Under the pieces are notes generated by a model. The model was given only the letters and a program-made list of their open reading frames with translations. It ran no database searches and was not told where the DNA came from. DNA of 64,000 nucleotides from Sutcliffiella tianshenii. GTDB lineage: Bacteria; Bacillota; Bacilli; Bacillales; Bacillaceae_I. Location of the stretch: NCBI RefSeq assembly GCF_016908565.1, contig NZ_JAFBED010000009.1:38711-102710 (forward strand), given 5' to 3'. Below, piece by piece: positions 26,360-34,488 of this stretch. Positions within the stretch are counted from its first letter, which is position 1. Each line of letters starts with the position of its first letter. Made by a program: the position numbers and the translations under genes.

Positions 26360-27238
26360 ATGGCACATGAAGATATCACGCAAAGACAAACAGACGGACA
26401 GCCGGCACAGGAGCAGAAAAAGCAGCCTGGTGACGAACATAAAATGGTACCTGAACCACTTTTCGATGACCCATCCTATAAAGGGAGCGGCAAGCTCAAA
26501 GGGAAAAATGCCATCATCACAGGCGGGGATAGCGGGATTGGAAGGGCGGTTGCCATCGCGTTTGCAAAAGAAGGCGCCAATGTCAGCATCGTGTATTTGG
26601 ACGAGCATGAGGATGCGAAGGAAACGAAGCGTCTTGTGGAGGACTATGGGGCAAGATGCCTCCTGTATTCAGGGGATGTAGGGGAGAAGCGTTTTTGTAC
26701 AGATGTAGTTAAGCAGACGGTAGAGGAACTCGGAGGTCTACATATTCTTGTGAATAATGCGGCAGAGCAGCATTACCATGAGAAAATCGAGGATATCTCA
26801 GAAGACCAGCTTACCCGCACCTTCCAAACCAATATTTTTTCCTATTTCTATTTTATTCAGGCGGCCATGCCGTATCTGAAAGAAGGCAGTTCGATTATCA
26901 ATACGGCATCCATCGTTGCGTATAAAGGGCAGCCGGTTCTGATGGATTATGCGGCAACAAAAGGCGCGATCGTCGCGCTGACCCGATCCTTATCCGTCAA
27001 TATCGTCGGAAGCGGAATCAGGGTCAACGGGGTGGCGCCTGGCCCTATCTGGACTCCTTTGATTCCTGCATCCTTCCCTGGAGATGACGTGGAGGATTTT
27101 GGCACCGACTCTCCGATGGGACGCCCCGGGCAGCCGGCAGAGCTAGCCCCAGCGTATGTATACTTGGCTTCAGACGATTCCACATATGTATCCGGTCAGA
27201 TGATTCATGTAAATGGCGGTACGGTAGTAAACGGATAA
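26360..27238 (+). CDS. SDR family oxidoreductase (GSP39/YdaD-like)
   Basis: 292-aa NAD(P)-dependent short-chain dehydrogenase. After a hydrophilic N-terminal extension of about 45 residues (typical of the GSP39/YhdF group) comes the cofactor motif ITGGDSGIGRAVA, then NNAAEQ, the catalytic Ser in INTASIVAY and the YAATKGA catalytic Tyr/Lys (YxxxK). The C-terminal VSGQMIHVNGGT closes the fold. AAAGGAGAGG precedes the ATG. Relatives in B. subtilis are sigma-B-dependent general stress proteins; the neighbouring csbD and KGG genes fit that. The natural substrate is unknown. Confidence 0.88.
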   Translation: MAHEDITQRQTDGQPAQEQKKQPGDEHKMVPEPLFDDPSYKGSGKLKGKNAIITGGDSGIGRAVAIAFAKEGANVSIVYLDEHEDAKETKRLVEDYGARCLLYSGDVGEKRFCTDVVKQTVEELGGLHILVNNAAEQHYHEKIEDISEDQLTRTFQTNIFSYFYFIQAAMPYLKEGSSIINTASIVAYKGQPVLMDYAATKGAIVALTRSLSVNIVGSGIRVNGVAPGPIWTPLIPASFPGDDVEDFGTDSPMGRPGQPAELAPAYVYLASDDSTYVSGQMIHVNGGTVVNG

Positions 27239-27240
27239 TG

Positions 27241-27281
27241 AAAAAAGGCTCAGAGCTGACTCTGGCCTTGGCCTTTTTGAG
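27241..27281 (+). terminator. Terminator after SDR gene
   Basis: Inner stem CAGAG-CTGA-CTCTG lies within outer AAAAAAGGC and GGCCTTTTT arms, a few bases past the stop codon. Confidence 0.65.
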
Positions 27282-27334
27282 GTGCTAAGAAGTGACAGTC
27301 GTTTGTGCATCAATAGTGGTATATGTAAAAAGTG

Positions 27335-27365
27335 AAACTCGCCGAATTAAGCGGCGAGTTTCTTT
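27335..27365. terminator. Hairpin, likely terminator
   Basis: A 10-bp stem AAACTCGCCG / CGGCGAGTTT with a 7-base loop is followed by CTTTATT on the plus strand. Confidence 0.55.
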
Positions 27366-27410
27366 ATTAGGAATTCAAAAACTGATTTTCGAAGAGCAAT
27401 TAAAAGTAAA

Positions 27411-27601
27411 TTAAGCGGAGATTTTCCGGTTAAATTCAAATTGTAGCTTGTTTCGGGGAAAATAAGGGAAGTTTTTCCGCCTATGCATTGCAAAATCACC
27501 CATTTTGGGATTTTTCGAGTCAATAGGCGGAATTTCTCCGTCTATTTCCGCCTTTTTTAATAGGAGTATTAAAATAAGCGGAATTGTTCCGTCTATTTTT
27601 C
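27411..27601. repeat. Cluster of four AATARGCGGA-type dyads
   Basis: Four related dyads of about 23-28 bp start near 27411, 27461, 27521 and 27573. The clearest are AATAGGCGGA...TCCGTCTATT and AATAAGCGGA...TTCCGTCTATT. Each can form a short hairpin around AATT/TTT. They fill most of the 505-bp gap between the SDR gene and glsA. Spacing is irregular, unlike the 21-bp arrays. Open frames in this stretch have no coding signs. Confidence 0.65.
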
Positions 27602-27689
27602 TTTTCTAGCGAGTATCTCCCAACCGATAAGTGCGAGCCATCTATGATCCTAGATGAAGAAATCAGCAGTCCTGTAGAAACGTTGGAAA

Positions 27690-27721
27690 ATAAGAAAAAG
27701 ACGTATGCCGATTCATACGTC
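27690..27721 (-). terminator. Terminator of glsA
   Basis: On the minus strand the perfect 8-bp stem GACGTATG / CATACGTC with a 6-base loop is followed by TTTTTCTTATTTT, 22 bases beyond the glsA stop. Confidence 0.85.
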
Positions 27722-27743
27722 AATTCTTGTGTTTTTTGCCTTT

Positions 27744-28700
27744 TTATAGGTTCCGCACATTCCGGTCATGAAGCAGGCTTAATTCAAGGTCTCGCGAGAG
27801 GATCCTAAGTGCTTCCCCTCCTGCACAGCTGTTCCCTTTTCTGTTGATGGCAGGACCGATGATGCCGATGCCCATGCGCCCGGGAACGGATCCGACAATC
27901 CCGCCGGAAACCCCGCTTTTTAAAGGGAAACCGACCTCCACGGCATAGGTGCCGGATTCATTGTACATCCCGGACGTCAGCATAATCGCTTTTACTGTTC
28001 TGATATTCTCCGCCTGGATGATTTGTTTTTTTCCTCCGATCAGCCTTCCATGATTGGATAGGAAGCAGCCCATCTTGGCCAGTGCGAGGGAATTGATCTC
28101 GATGGAGTTCACTCGATTATAAAGGTCCAGCGCGGCATCTGACTCTTGGCTGGAAAGGACTCCGGTGCTTTCCATGAAATAGGAAAGGGCCTTATTGCGG
28201 GCGCCGTTTTTACACTCAGCGTTGTATACTTCCTCACTCATGGTGATCTTATCGTTTTCCGTGATTTTACGGAGGAAATCGAGAATCCTATCAAAACGCT
28301 CTTCCACCGTAGTGCCTTTGATCAGACTTGCGGTTGCGATTGCCCCCGAATTGATCATCGGATTATAAGGGCGCCTTCCACCGTATTCCTCCAGGTTGGA
28401 AATGGAATTAAAAAGATCATCCGTCGGTTCCATACCGACCTTCTGAAAGACTATGTCCTTTCCGAAATCCTCCAAAGCCATCAACAGGAGAATGACTTTT
28501 GAAATGCTTTGAAAGGAAAAGTTGTCCTGGTCTTCACCGGCAGAATAGGTCTCCCCGTCAAGCGTAACAATCGTTACTCCCAGATTGGTAAGATGGGATT
28601 GGTCCAAATCGGGGATATGGTCGATGACCTTTCCGCGGGAGGCGAAGGGCCTGCATGCCTTTACCACTTCTTCTATATATTCATTTGTTAACTCCACCAA
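27744..28700 (-). CDS. glsA: Glutaminase A
   Basis: Hydrolyses glutamine to glutamate and ammonia. The protein belongs to the serine-dependent beta-lactamase-like glutaminases: SxxK in FSFQSISKVILLL (nucleophile Ser, general base Lys), YNPMINSGAIA, the ECKNGARNKALSYFM block and the C-terminal KSGVSGGIVGSVPGRMGIG. A TTG start at 28700 (318 aa) is preferred because GAGGAGG lies 8 bases upstream and the next residues VELTNEYIEE begin the family alignment. The frame extends 17 codons further without a ribosome site; GTG at 28697 is another possibility. It is monocistronic. Confidence 0.9.
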   Translation of the reverse strand: MVELTNEYIEEVVKACRPFASRGKVIDHIPDLDQSHLTNLGVTIVTLDGETYSAGEDQDNFSFQSISKVILLLMALEDFGKDIVFQKVGMEPTDDLFNSISNLEEYGGRRPYNPMINSGAIATASLIKGTTVEERFDRILDFLRKITENDKITMSEEVYNAECKNGARNKALSYFMESTGVLSSQESDAALDLYNRVNSIEINSLALAKMGCFLSNHGRLIGGKKQIIQAENIRTVKAIMLTSGMYNESGTYAVEVGFPLKSGVSGGIVGSVPGRMGIGIIGPAINRKGNSCAGGEALRILSRDLELSLLHDRNVRNL

Positions 28701-28795
28701 TTGTTTTTCCTCCTCAGATCTTGCTTTTTTCCTATTACATCTATACCCCAAAAATGGTGGAATATAAGCAGGAAGGGGACGCGGGGGCTAAACCA

Positions 28796-28828
28796 TAAAA
28801 AAATGCCATCCCTTTGATAGGGACGACA
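28796..28828 (-). terminator. Terminator after the 97-aa membrane protein gene
   Basis: On the minus strand a 9-bp stem GTCGTCCCT / AGGGATGGC (with G-T pairs) and a 5-base loop is followed by ATTTTTTTATGG. Confidence 0.75.
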
Positions 28829-28837
28829 TGTTTTACA

Positions 28838-29131
28838 TCATAGATTTATTTCATTCAGACTATTTGCTTTTTGTTCTGTCAGATGATAGATGTACCGATA
28901 AAATCTGACTGTAAGGATGGCTAACAAAGCAATGGTAGCGAGCATGGTGAAGAGAATCCATTCCTGCGTCCAGCTGTTGAAAATGGCAAACACGCTTCCG
29001 GCGCCATAGAGCAATCCCAGAAGGTAAAGCGCATTGAATTTAGGTAGTATGACTTGGATGATGCCAAAAACACCAAATGTGATAATACCGCCGATGAATA
29101 GCTGGATAAGCAATACAAATAGAAATTCCAT
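28838..29131 (-). CDS. Small membrane protein of unknown function
   Basis: 97 aa with three predicted membrane helices (about 3-25, 33-50, 57-75) and a short charged C-terminal tail. I do not recognise a family. The start at 29131 is set by AGGAGG 8 bases upstream (TATAGGAGGTTGGAAG); the frame extends 25 codons further without support. It lies between glsA and another membrane protein gene, all leftward, each apparently with its own terminator or gap. Confidence 0.6.
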   Translation of the reverse strand: MEFLFVLLIQLFIGGIITFGVFGIIQVILPKFNALYLLGLLYGAGSVFAIFNSWTQEWILFTMLATIALLAILTVRFYRYIYHLTEQKANSLNEINL

Positions 29132-29265
29132 CTTCCAACCTCCTATAGTCTTGTAGAAACTATTTGCAACCATACAATATGACCTGGTGTTAATTAGTTT
29201 CTGCAAGAGGAGGGCAGTATCCTTTCAATTTTTCATAAATCGTTCCAATAGGCTAGTTTCTCCTG

Positions 29266-29811
29266 TCATTCACTTGCTTTAAAAGGAAATTTGTACTGTC
29301 TTTTTGCAGTATTAAAGTTGGAGAACTCGGCCTGAAATTCATTGTTTCGAACAAATGTCACTTCTTTTCCATCATTGAAGTAGAACACCATTTTATGTTT
29401 TTCTTCTTCTGTAGGAGGAGAAACGAGAATGACCTCTTTTACATCCTCCCATGAATAGGAATTAGTTTTAAAAGAGAAAGGTTCACCCCAAGCAATTTCC
29501 TCGGTACTCAAGGATTTGTAAGAGAAAGTTCCCATCACAAATAATACTCCCGCCAATACCAGTCCAAGTCCTGTTAAAAAGACGGCCCTTTTGACAAAAA
29601 AGGATGAAAAGCCTAAACCCAGTGCAAGCATGAGCGCGGAAATCCCATACATCCCATAAGCAGTCATCGGAGTCTGAAGAAGCCAGACGCTTACATCATC
29701 GAACATAATCCCTTGAAAAATGAACGGTCCAACCAGTATGTAAAAAGGAGCCAAAATTAAAACCGCAATCGCACCCATCATATAAAGATGCTTTTTTTCA
29801 TAGTTAACCAA
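29266..29811 (-). CDS. Membrane protein of unknown function
   Basis: 181 aa. Four hydrophobic segments in the first 115 residues (around 12-32, 45-62, 67-77 and 80-95) and a C-terminal soluble domain of about 70 residues with SWEDVKEVILVSPP and MVFYFNDGKEVTFVRN, suggesting a small beta domain. The start is TTG with AGGGGG about 8 bases upstream. No family is recognised with confidence. About 125 bases separate its stop from the nearest neighbour. Confidence 0.6.
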   Translation of the reverse strand: MVNYEKKHLYMMGAIAVLILAPFYILVGPFIFQGIMFDDVSVWLLQTPMTAYGMYGISALMLALGLGFSSFFVKRAVFLTGLGLVLAGVLFVMGTFSYKSLSTEEIAWGEPFSFKTNSYSWEDVKEVILVSPPTEEEKHKMVFYFNDGKEVTFVRNNEFQAEFSNFNTAKRQYKFPFKASE

Positions 29812-29966
29812 CGTAATCCCCCTATATCCCCTGAAATTAATTTTAAATTTCTAAATATTTCAATATAATTATACACCATTTGGTAAAAGATGAGAATTAA
29901 TTTGTTAGAGGTTATTGGAGTGAAAATAGAGAATTAATGATTAGGAGACAAAAGGGGGTAAAACCG

Positions 29967-30290
29967 ATGGAAACTTATATTTATGTATTACGCTTACCGG
30001 AAAGGCTTTATGAAGCAGCAAACTGGACAGAGGAAGAGGGAAATATCGTATCCAAGCACTTCCAGTATCTGAAGGAGAACGTAGAAAAGGGCATTGTGAT
30101 CCTTGCAGGCAGAACCGACCAGACCGACGCGACAGGTTTTGGCATTGTCATTTTTCAGGCTGAAGACGAGGAAGCAGCAGAACATTTCAAAAATCATGAC
30201 CCGGCGGTGCAACAAGGTGTGATGACAGCGGAATTATCACGCTATCGCCTCGCGCTGCTCAATGAACAGTTCTCTCTGGTGGCAAACTAA
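29967..30290 (+). CDS. YciI family protein
   Basis: 107-aa protein with a dimeric alpha/beta-barrel (ferredoxin-like) fold. The family signs are the N-terminal YIYVLRLPERL, HFQYLKENVEKGIVILAGRT with the conserved His/Asp-type positions, the FGIVIFQAEDEEAAEHF strand-helix and the DPAVQQGVMTAEL end. Some YciI relatives are dehydrochlorinases or muconolactone-isomerase-like; most have no assigned reaction. ATG 29967 with AGGGGGT upstream is preferred over a frame extension of ten codons. Confidence 0.8.
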   Translation: METYIYVLRLPERLYEAANWTEEEGNIVSKHFQYLKENVEKGIVILAGRTDQTDATGFGIVIFQAEDEEAAEHFKNHDPAVQQGVMTAELSRYRLALLNEQFSLVAN

Positions 30291-30293
30291 ATA

Positions 30294-30322
30294 AAAGCCT
30301 GTGATATCACAGGCTTCTTCTA
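30294..30322. terminator. Bidirectional terminator between the YciI gene and bioB
   Basis: The perfect palindrome AAGCCTGTGATATCACAGGCTT (given as arms AAGCCTGTGA / TCACAGGCTT) is flanked by CTTCT on the plus side and TTTATTT on the minus side, between convergent genes. Confidence 0.85.
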
Positions 30323-30323
30323 A

Positions 30324-31334
30324 TCATATGTTGGCGAAATGCTGACTTTCCGTTTCAAAGGCATTCTCTTCAATCTCAAACCCAAGATCTTCAATCATTT
30401 GATAATCCTGCTGGGATGCCTGGCCGCTTGTTGTTAAATAGTCACCGACAAATATGGAATTTGCCATATAGAGTCCAAGGCTCTGCAACGTGCGCAGATT
30501 ATATTCCCTGCCACCTGATATTCGGATCTCCTTCGTCGGGTTGACAAAGCGGAACAATGCTAGGATCTTCAAGCATTTAAGTGGTGTCAAATCATCGAGA
30601 TGCGCTAGCTTCGTTCCCTCGATCGGATGCAGGAAATTCACCGGAATGGAATCCACATGCAGGTCTTTCAAGCTGAACGCCATCTCCACAATATCCTCCA
30701 AGGTTTCTCCCATTCCGCAGATGACACCGGAGCACGGGGAAATCCCTGCGTTCTTCAACGTTTCAAGCGTTTTGATGCGGTCATCATATTGATGGGTCGT
30801 CGTGATCTCGCTGTGGTGTCCTTTGCTTGTATTGATATTATGGTTAAAGCGGTCCACCCCGGCTTCCTTGAGAAGGTGGGCCTGTTCATCATTTACAAGT
30901 CCGAGGCAGGCACAGATCTTGATGCTTTCAATATCCTTCTTGATATCCTGGACGGCTGCCACTACGGTGTTGACATCGCGATTGGTGGGCTTTCTGCCAC
31001 TCATCACGATGCAATAGGTTCCGATTTTATTTTTCTTGGCTTCCCTTGCCCCTTCGACAATCACCTGTTTGCTGACTAGGGGATAACTGTCGATTACCGT
31101 ATCTGCTTTCATAGATTGTGAACAATATCCGCAGTCCTCTGGGCAAAGGCCGCTCTTGGCATTGATGATCAGATTGAGTTTTACTTTATTGCTATAATAA
31201 TGTTTTCTTATTTGATAGGCAGCATGAACAAGCTCCAGTACATTTTCATCACTTTCCGTAAGAATCCCGAGTGCTTCCTCCGTAGTAAGGGAATAACCAC
31301 CAATCACTTTCTCCGCAAGCTGTTTCCAAGTCAT
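30324..31334 (-). CDS. bioB: Biotin synthase
   Basis: Radical-SAM enzyme inserting sulfur into dethiobiotin, the last step of biotin synthesis. The 336-aa protein has the CPEDCGYCSQS motif (CxxxCxxC, [4Fe-4S] ligands), the YNHNINTS-type block (FNHNINTSKGHH), GMGE and NFLHPIEGTKL, and a C-terminal SGGRE and VGDYLTTSGQ. No other biotin genes adjoin it, so it may convert imported dethiobiotin or act with genes elsewhere. A BirA operator lies just upstream. The ATG has TAGGAGTGATAC before it. Confidence 0.95.
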   Translation of the reverse strand: MTWKQLAEKVIGGYSLTTEEALGILTESDENVLELVHAAYQIRKHYYSNKVKLNLIINAKSGLCPEDCGYCSQSMKADTVIDSYPLVSKQVIVEGAREAKKNKIGTYCIVMSGRKPTNRDVNTVVAAVQDIKKDIESIKICACLGLVNDEQAHLLKEAGVDRFNHNINTSKGHHSEITTTHQYDDRIKTLETLKNAGISPCSGVICGMGETLEDIVEMAFSLKDLHVDSIPVNFLHPIEGTKLAHLDDLTPLKCLKILALFRFVNPTKEIRISGGREYNLRTLQSLGLYMANSIFVGDYLTTSGQASQQDYQMIEDLGFEIEENAFETESQHFANI

Positions 31335-31353
31335 TATGTATCACTCCTAGGTC

Positions 31354-31388
31354 ATATGTTAACTAAAACTTATTTAAAGTTTACATAT
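31354..31388 (-). promoter_or_regulatory. BirA (biotin repressor) operator ahead of bioB
   Basis: ATATGTTAAC (31354-31363), 15 bp, then GTTTACATAT (31379-31388) form an inverted repeat with one mismatched pair. This fits the Firmicute BirA site of TTGTTAAC-type arms with a 14-15 bp spacer. It lies 20-54 bp upstream of bioB. A possible sigma-A promoter on the minus strand (TTGTCT, 17 bp, TAAACT) overlaps it, which suits repression by biotinyl-AMP-loaded BirA. Confidence 0.8.
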
Positions 31389-31456
31389 AGCGAAGCAGAT
31401 AGACAAGGATTATTTTTAATAAGGCTACCTTGGTAATAATCCGATAACGTTGAATA

Positions 31457-31593
31457 CCCTGTTGGTTTCCGCTTCAGGGGTTCGCTTTCCGCGGGCGGCC
31501 TCGGGAGCCTCCTCGGCGCTAAAGCGCCTGTGGGGTCTCCCTTGACACGCTGCTCCCGCAGGAGTCTCACCCCTTACGCTACAACCAACAGGG
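31457..31593 (-). repeat. Intergenic hairpin element with 11-bp terminal inverted repeats, copy C
   Basis: 137-bp GC-rich element bounded by perfect inverted repeats CCCTGTTGGTT and AACCAACAGGG. Read on the minus strand it shares landmarks with copies at 31682 and 41819: GACTCCTGCGGGA, GGAGACCCC, GAGGAGGCTCC and CCGCGGAAAGCG. It is in opposite orientation to its neighbour at 31682 and has no coding frame of note. Confidence 0.8.
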
Positions 31594-31681
31594 GCGACGG
31601 ATAAACCAGCTTTTATTTTTCTAATGGATTCAATGATTAACGGGAGTGCGTTTCTGAAAACAAAATATTTGTCCGTCGATA

Positions 31682-31813
31682 GCTGTTGATTGGAGCAATA
31701 GGCGAAGACTCCTGCGGGAAGGTAGCGGTAGGCTGGAGACCCCGCAGGGCGAAGCCTGAGGAGGCTCCAGCATCGCCCCGCGGAAAGCGCAGCCTAGTGC
31801 GGAAATCAACAGC
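31682..31813 (+). repeat. Intergenic hairpin element with 10-bp terminal inverted repeats, copy A
   Basis: 132-bp element bounded by GCTGTTGATT and AATCAACAGC (perfect inverted repeats), with internal CTCCTGCGGG / CCCGCAGGG and GAGGCTCC pairings. It is about 93% identical by eye to the copy at 41819-41950. It lies between bioB and helD, 89 bp from the inverted copy C. The family is, as I recall, widespread between genes in Bacillaceae. Confidence 0.85.
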
Positions 31814-32002
31814 GGTGTTTAACAGATAAAAAAGAAAATTGCAAATTATCATGTAAGCGTTTATAATGATTTTTCCGGCTAAAAAAAGAACATAAGAGCG
31901 TTGCGTACTTTGAAAATGTAACCCAAGGATTGTACCATGAATGGAGATTTCTCTAGTTCATGGTTTTTTGCGTCTCCAAAACAAGCAAGGAGTGTGAAGA
32001 GG

Positions 32003-34375
32003 TTGGGAGAAAAAAAGAAGAAGCATCCTGAATTTGATCAGGAAGTCGAACGGCTTTTGTTTACGAAAAAATATATGGACATTGTCATCAAGGCGTCTGA
32101 AATGGACGAAGAGTCCTTTCGCTCAAGTTTCAAGGAAGCACTCGAAGGAATGGACTTCAAGGACAGCAGTTTCAGCTATATGAACATGCTGACCAACGCC
32201 AATCTTTTGCAGCGCACCCAAGAAGAAATCCGCAATTTGAAAAAAATCTACAACAAGCCTTATTTTGCTAGAGTGGATTATAAAAGAGAGGGCAAAGACC
32301 AGGAGGAAATCTTGTATTTCGGAAAGGCATCCCTCTTTGATAGAGAAACACAGGATCCCATCATCGTGGACTGGCGTTCTCCCATAGCCAACCTATATTA
32401 TGACGGCAGACTTGGGGACGTCCAGTATGAAGCGGAGGGGGAAGTCTATGACGGCTATCTTTCCTTGAAGCGACAGTACATCATGGAGGATGGGGAGCTT
32501 GAGGAGATCAGGGATGTAGATTTGACGACGACAGATGAGCTCCTGCAGGAATCCTTGTCTGGAAGCTCAAGCAATCGCCTGACCGATATTGTATCCACCA
32601 TCCAGGAAGAGCAGAACAGGATCATCCGTGCGGATCTCAATAAACCTATCATTGTACAGGGGGCAGCGGGGAGCGGGAAGACGACGATCGCCCTGCACCG
32701 GATTTCCTACTTCATCTATACATACCAGGAGCATTTCCGTCCCGAGCAGCTGATGATCCTGGCACCGAATAACCTATTCATCGACTACATCTCAGAGGTT
32801 CTCCCGGAACTCGGGGTGGACCGGATCCTACAGACCACTTTTATCGATTATGTGAAAAGCTGTATCGGCAAGAAAATAAAGCTTCGACCGCCGTCCGAAA
32901 AACTGATGGGCTTCATCAACCACGAGTATGAGGATCCGGAAATGGTGCAGTGGCTGGCAAGCTTCAAAGGTTCACTGGAGTTTAAGGAGATTATGGATGC
33001 CTATCTGACCGATATCCTGGAAACCCTGCTGCCAAAAGAAGATTTCTATTTGACTGAGAAATTCAAGCTGTATACGGCTGAGAGGATGGAGCAGCTGATC
33101 AAGCGGGAATATACCTACCTCCCCTATTACAGGCGGATCGAAAAGGTAAAGGAAGTGCTGCAGAACTACGTACGGACGGAGAAGAAGACGCTGATACTAA
33201 AAGTTGAAAAGTTCTATGACCACAAGCTGGATAAGGCCCTTTTCAATTCCAACCTTGATCCGGCAAAGCGGAAAAGCTATGTGACAAAAGCGATGGACAA
33301 GAAGGATGAGCTCGTGAATGAGATCATGAGGGAATCCCGGACTGCAGTGAATGCTTTTATCAGAAAGCTTCCAAAGCACACACTCTTCTACTATTATGAA
33401 CAGCTTGTCACAGACAGGGAGCGCTTTGCGAAATACGCAAAAGCATACCTGGATGACTATCAGATCCGATACTTCATCAACCACCAGATCAAATTACATA
33501 AACAGAAAAACTATGAACTCGAAGACCTGGCCGGGCTCCTTTACCTGCAGCATAACCTTTTTGGAATAGATAAGGACCTGCGTGCAAGGAATGTGGTGAT
33601 CGATGAGGCGCAGGACTACAGCTACTTTCAATTGGCAGCATTAAAAAGCGCCCTTGAAACGGACATGTTTACGATAGTGGGGGACCTTGCGCAGGGGATC
33701 CATTCCTATCGCGGCATTCAGGACTGGAATAAGGTGAAGGAAGAAATCTTCCCAAGAGCTGCATACACTACCCTCCAGAAAAGCTACCGGACAACTGTGG
33801 AAATCATGCAGGCTGCAAATGACATATTGGCGTTGCTGCCATTCGAACTGCCTCGCGTAGAGCCGGTGGTAAGGCATGGTGCGAAGCCGAGGTTCGTAGA
33901 GTGGAGAGAGAGTGATGCGAAAATGGTGGCTGTGATGGCCCAAGACATTGAAAAACTGTATGCGGATGGACGGAAAACGATCGCGATCATCGGGAAGACG
34001 GAGAAGGAATGCGGAAAGATCGAATCGCTTTTCCGGAAACATACAGATCTGTCAGTTCAATTGCTGAAGGAAAATGAAGAAATCAATCAGAAGGACGTCG
34101 TCATCGTACATGCACAGCTGGCAAAAGGACTCGAGTTCGATGCAGTCCTGCTATGCGCGCTTGATGAGGTGTATACAGAAACGGAAATCGATGTAAAACT
34201 CTTATACGTTGCCATGACCAGGCCGCTGCATCACCTAAGCTTCTACGGAAAAGACCATACCGCCTTCCTGCTCGGACACGTGAGTGAAGGACTGGTCGAA
34301 CTGAGTGACCAAGCAGGCCAGGCCGAACTAGTAGACCAGGTAGACCAGGTAGACCAGGTAGACCAGGTCAATTAG
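32003..34375 (+). CDS. helD: RNA polymerase recycling ATPase HelD
   Basis: Superfamily 1 (UvrD-like) ATPase that in B. subtilis binds RNA polymerase and releases stalled complexes. Motifs are the long N-terminal coiled region with HPEFDQEVERL and FGKASLFDRETQDPIIVDWRSPIANLYYDG, Walker A GAAGSGKTT, Walker B VIDEAQDYS, and late helicase motifs LQKSYRTT and LLYVAMTRP. I choose TTG 32003 because AAGGAG lies 10 bases upstream and homology starts there; an ATG at 31937 would add 22 residues without known counterpart. The C terminus ends in a short VDQ repeat from a 9-bp DNA repeat. A strong terminator follows. Confidence 0.88.
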   Translation: MGEKKKKHPEFDQEVERLLFTKKYMDIVIKASEMDEESFRSSFKEALEGMDFKDSSFSYMNMLTNANLLQRTQEEIRNLKKIYNKPYFARVDYKREGKDQEEILYFGKASLFDRETQDPIIVDWRSPIANLYYDGRLGDVQYEAEGEVYDGYLSLKRQYIMEDGELEEIRDVDLTTTDELLQESLSGSSSNRLTDIVSTIQEEQNRIIRADLNKPIIVQGAAGSGKTTIALHRISYFIYTYQEHFRPEQLMILAPNNLFIDYISEVLPELGVDRILQTTFIDYVKSCIGKKIKLRPPSEKLMGFINHEYEDPEMVQWLASFKGSLEFKEIMDAYLTDILETLLPKEDFYLTEKFKLYTAERMEQLIKREYTYLPYYRRIEKVKEVLQNYVRTEKKTLILKVEKFYDHKLDKALFNSNLDPAKRKSYVTKAMDKKDELVNEIMRESRTAVNAFIRKLPKHTLFYYYEQLVTDRERFAKYAKAYLDDYQIRYFINHQIKLHKQKNYELEDLAGLLYLQHNLFGIDKDLRARNVVIDEAQDYSYFQLAALKSALETDMFTIVGDLAQGIHSYRGIQDWNKVKEEIFPRAAYTTLQKSYRTTVEIMQAANDILALLPFELPRVEPVVRHGAKPRFVEWRESDAKMVAVMAQDIEKLYADGRKTIAIIGKTEKECGKIESLFRKHTDLSVQLLKENEEINQKDVVIVHAQLAKGLEFDAVLLCALDEVYTETEIDVKLLYVAMTRPLHHLSFYGKDHTAFLLGHVSEGLVELSDQAGQAELVDQVDQVDQVDQVN
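34324..34370 (+). repeat. 9-bp tandem repeat at helD 3' end
   Basis: GTAGACCAG is repeated four times in a row and flanked by degenerate copies, encoding VDQVDQVDQVDQVN at the HelD C terminus. Changes in copy number keep the frame. Confidence 0.85.
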
Positions 34376-34430
34376 ATAAATTATCATACTAAAACAACTC
34401 TCAAACACTACAAATTACAAACACATCAAA

Positions 34431-34463
34431 GCGCCCTCCACTGTAAGGTGGAGGGCGTTTTTC
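34431..34463 (+). terminator. Terminator of helD
   Basis: Perfect stem GCGCCCTCCAC / GTGGAGGGCG with a 6-base loop followed by TTTTTCC. Confidence 0.9.
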
Positions 34464-34488
34464 CAGGTTTCTGGACGGGGTCAGGCCC

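Noticed and set aside
25796..26608. Long leftward frame (270 codons) across the Asn-rich gene, and two other long frames there
   Set aside because: They are shadows of the AAC/AGC codon repeat, giving poly-Leu, poly-Val/Ala or Cys/Tyr strings, with no ribosome binding site. The Asn-rich frame has the ribosome site and the KGG module.
27520..27723. Leftward 67-codon frame downstream of glsA
   Set aside because: It overlaps the glsA terminator and the dyad cluster; no ribosome site and composition follows the repeats.
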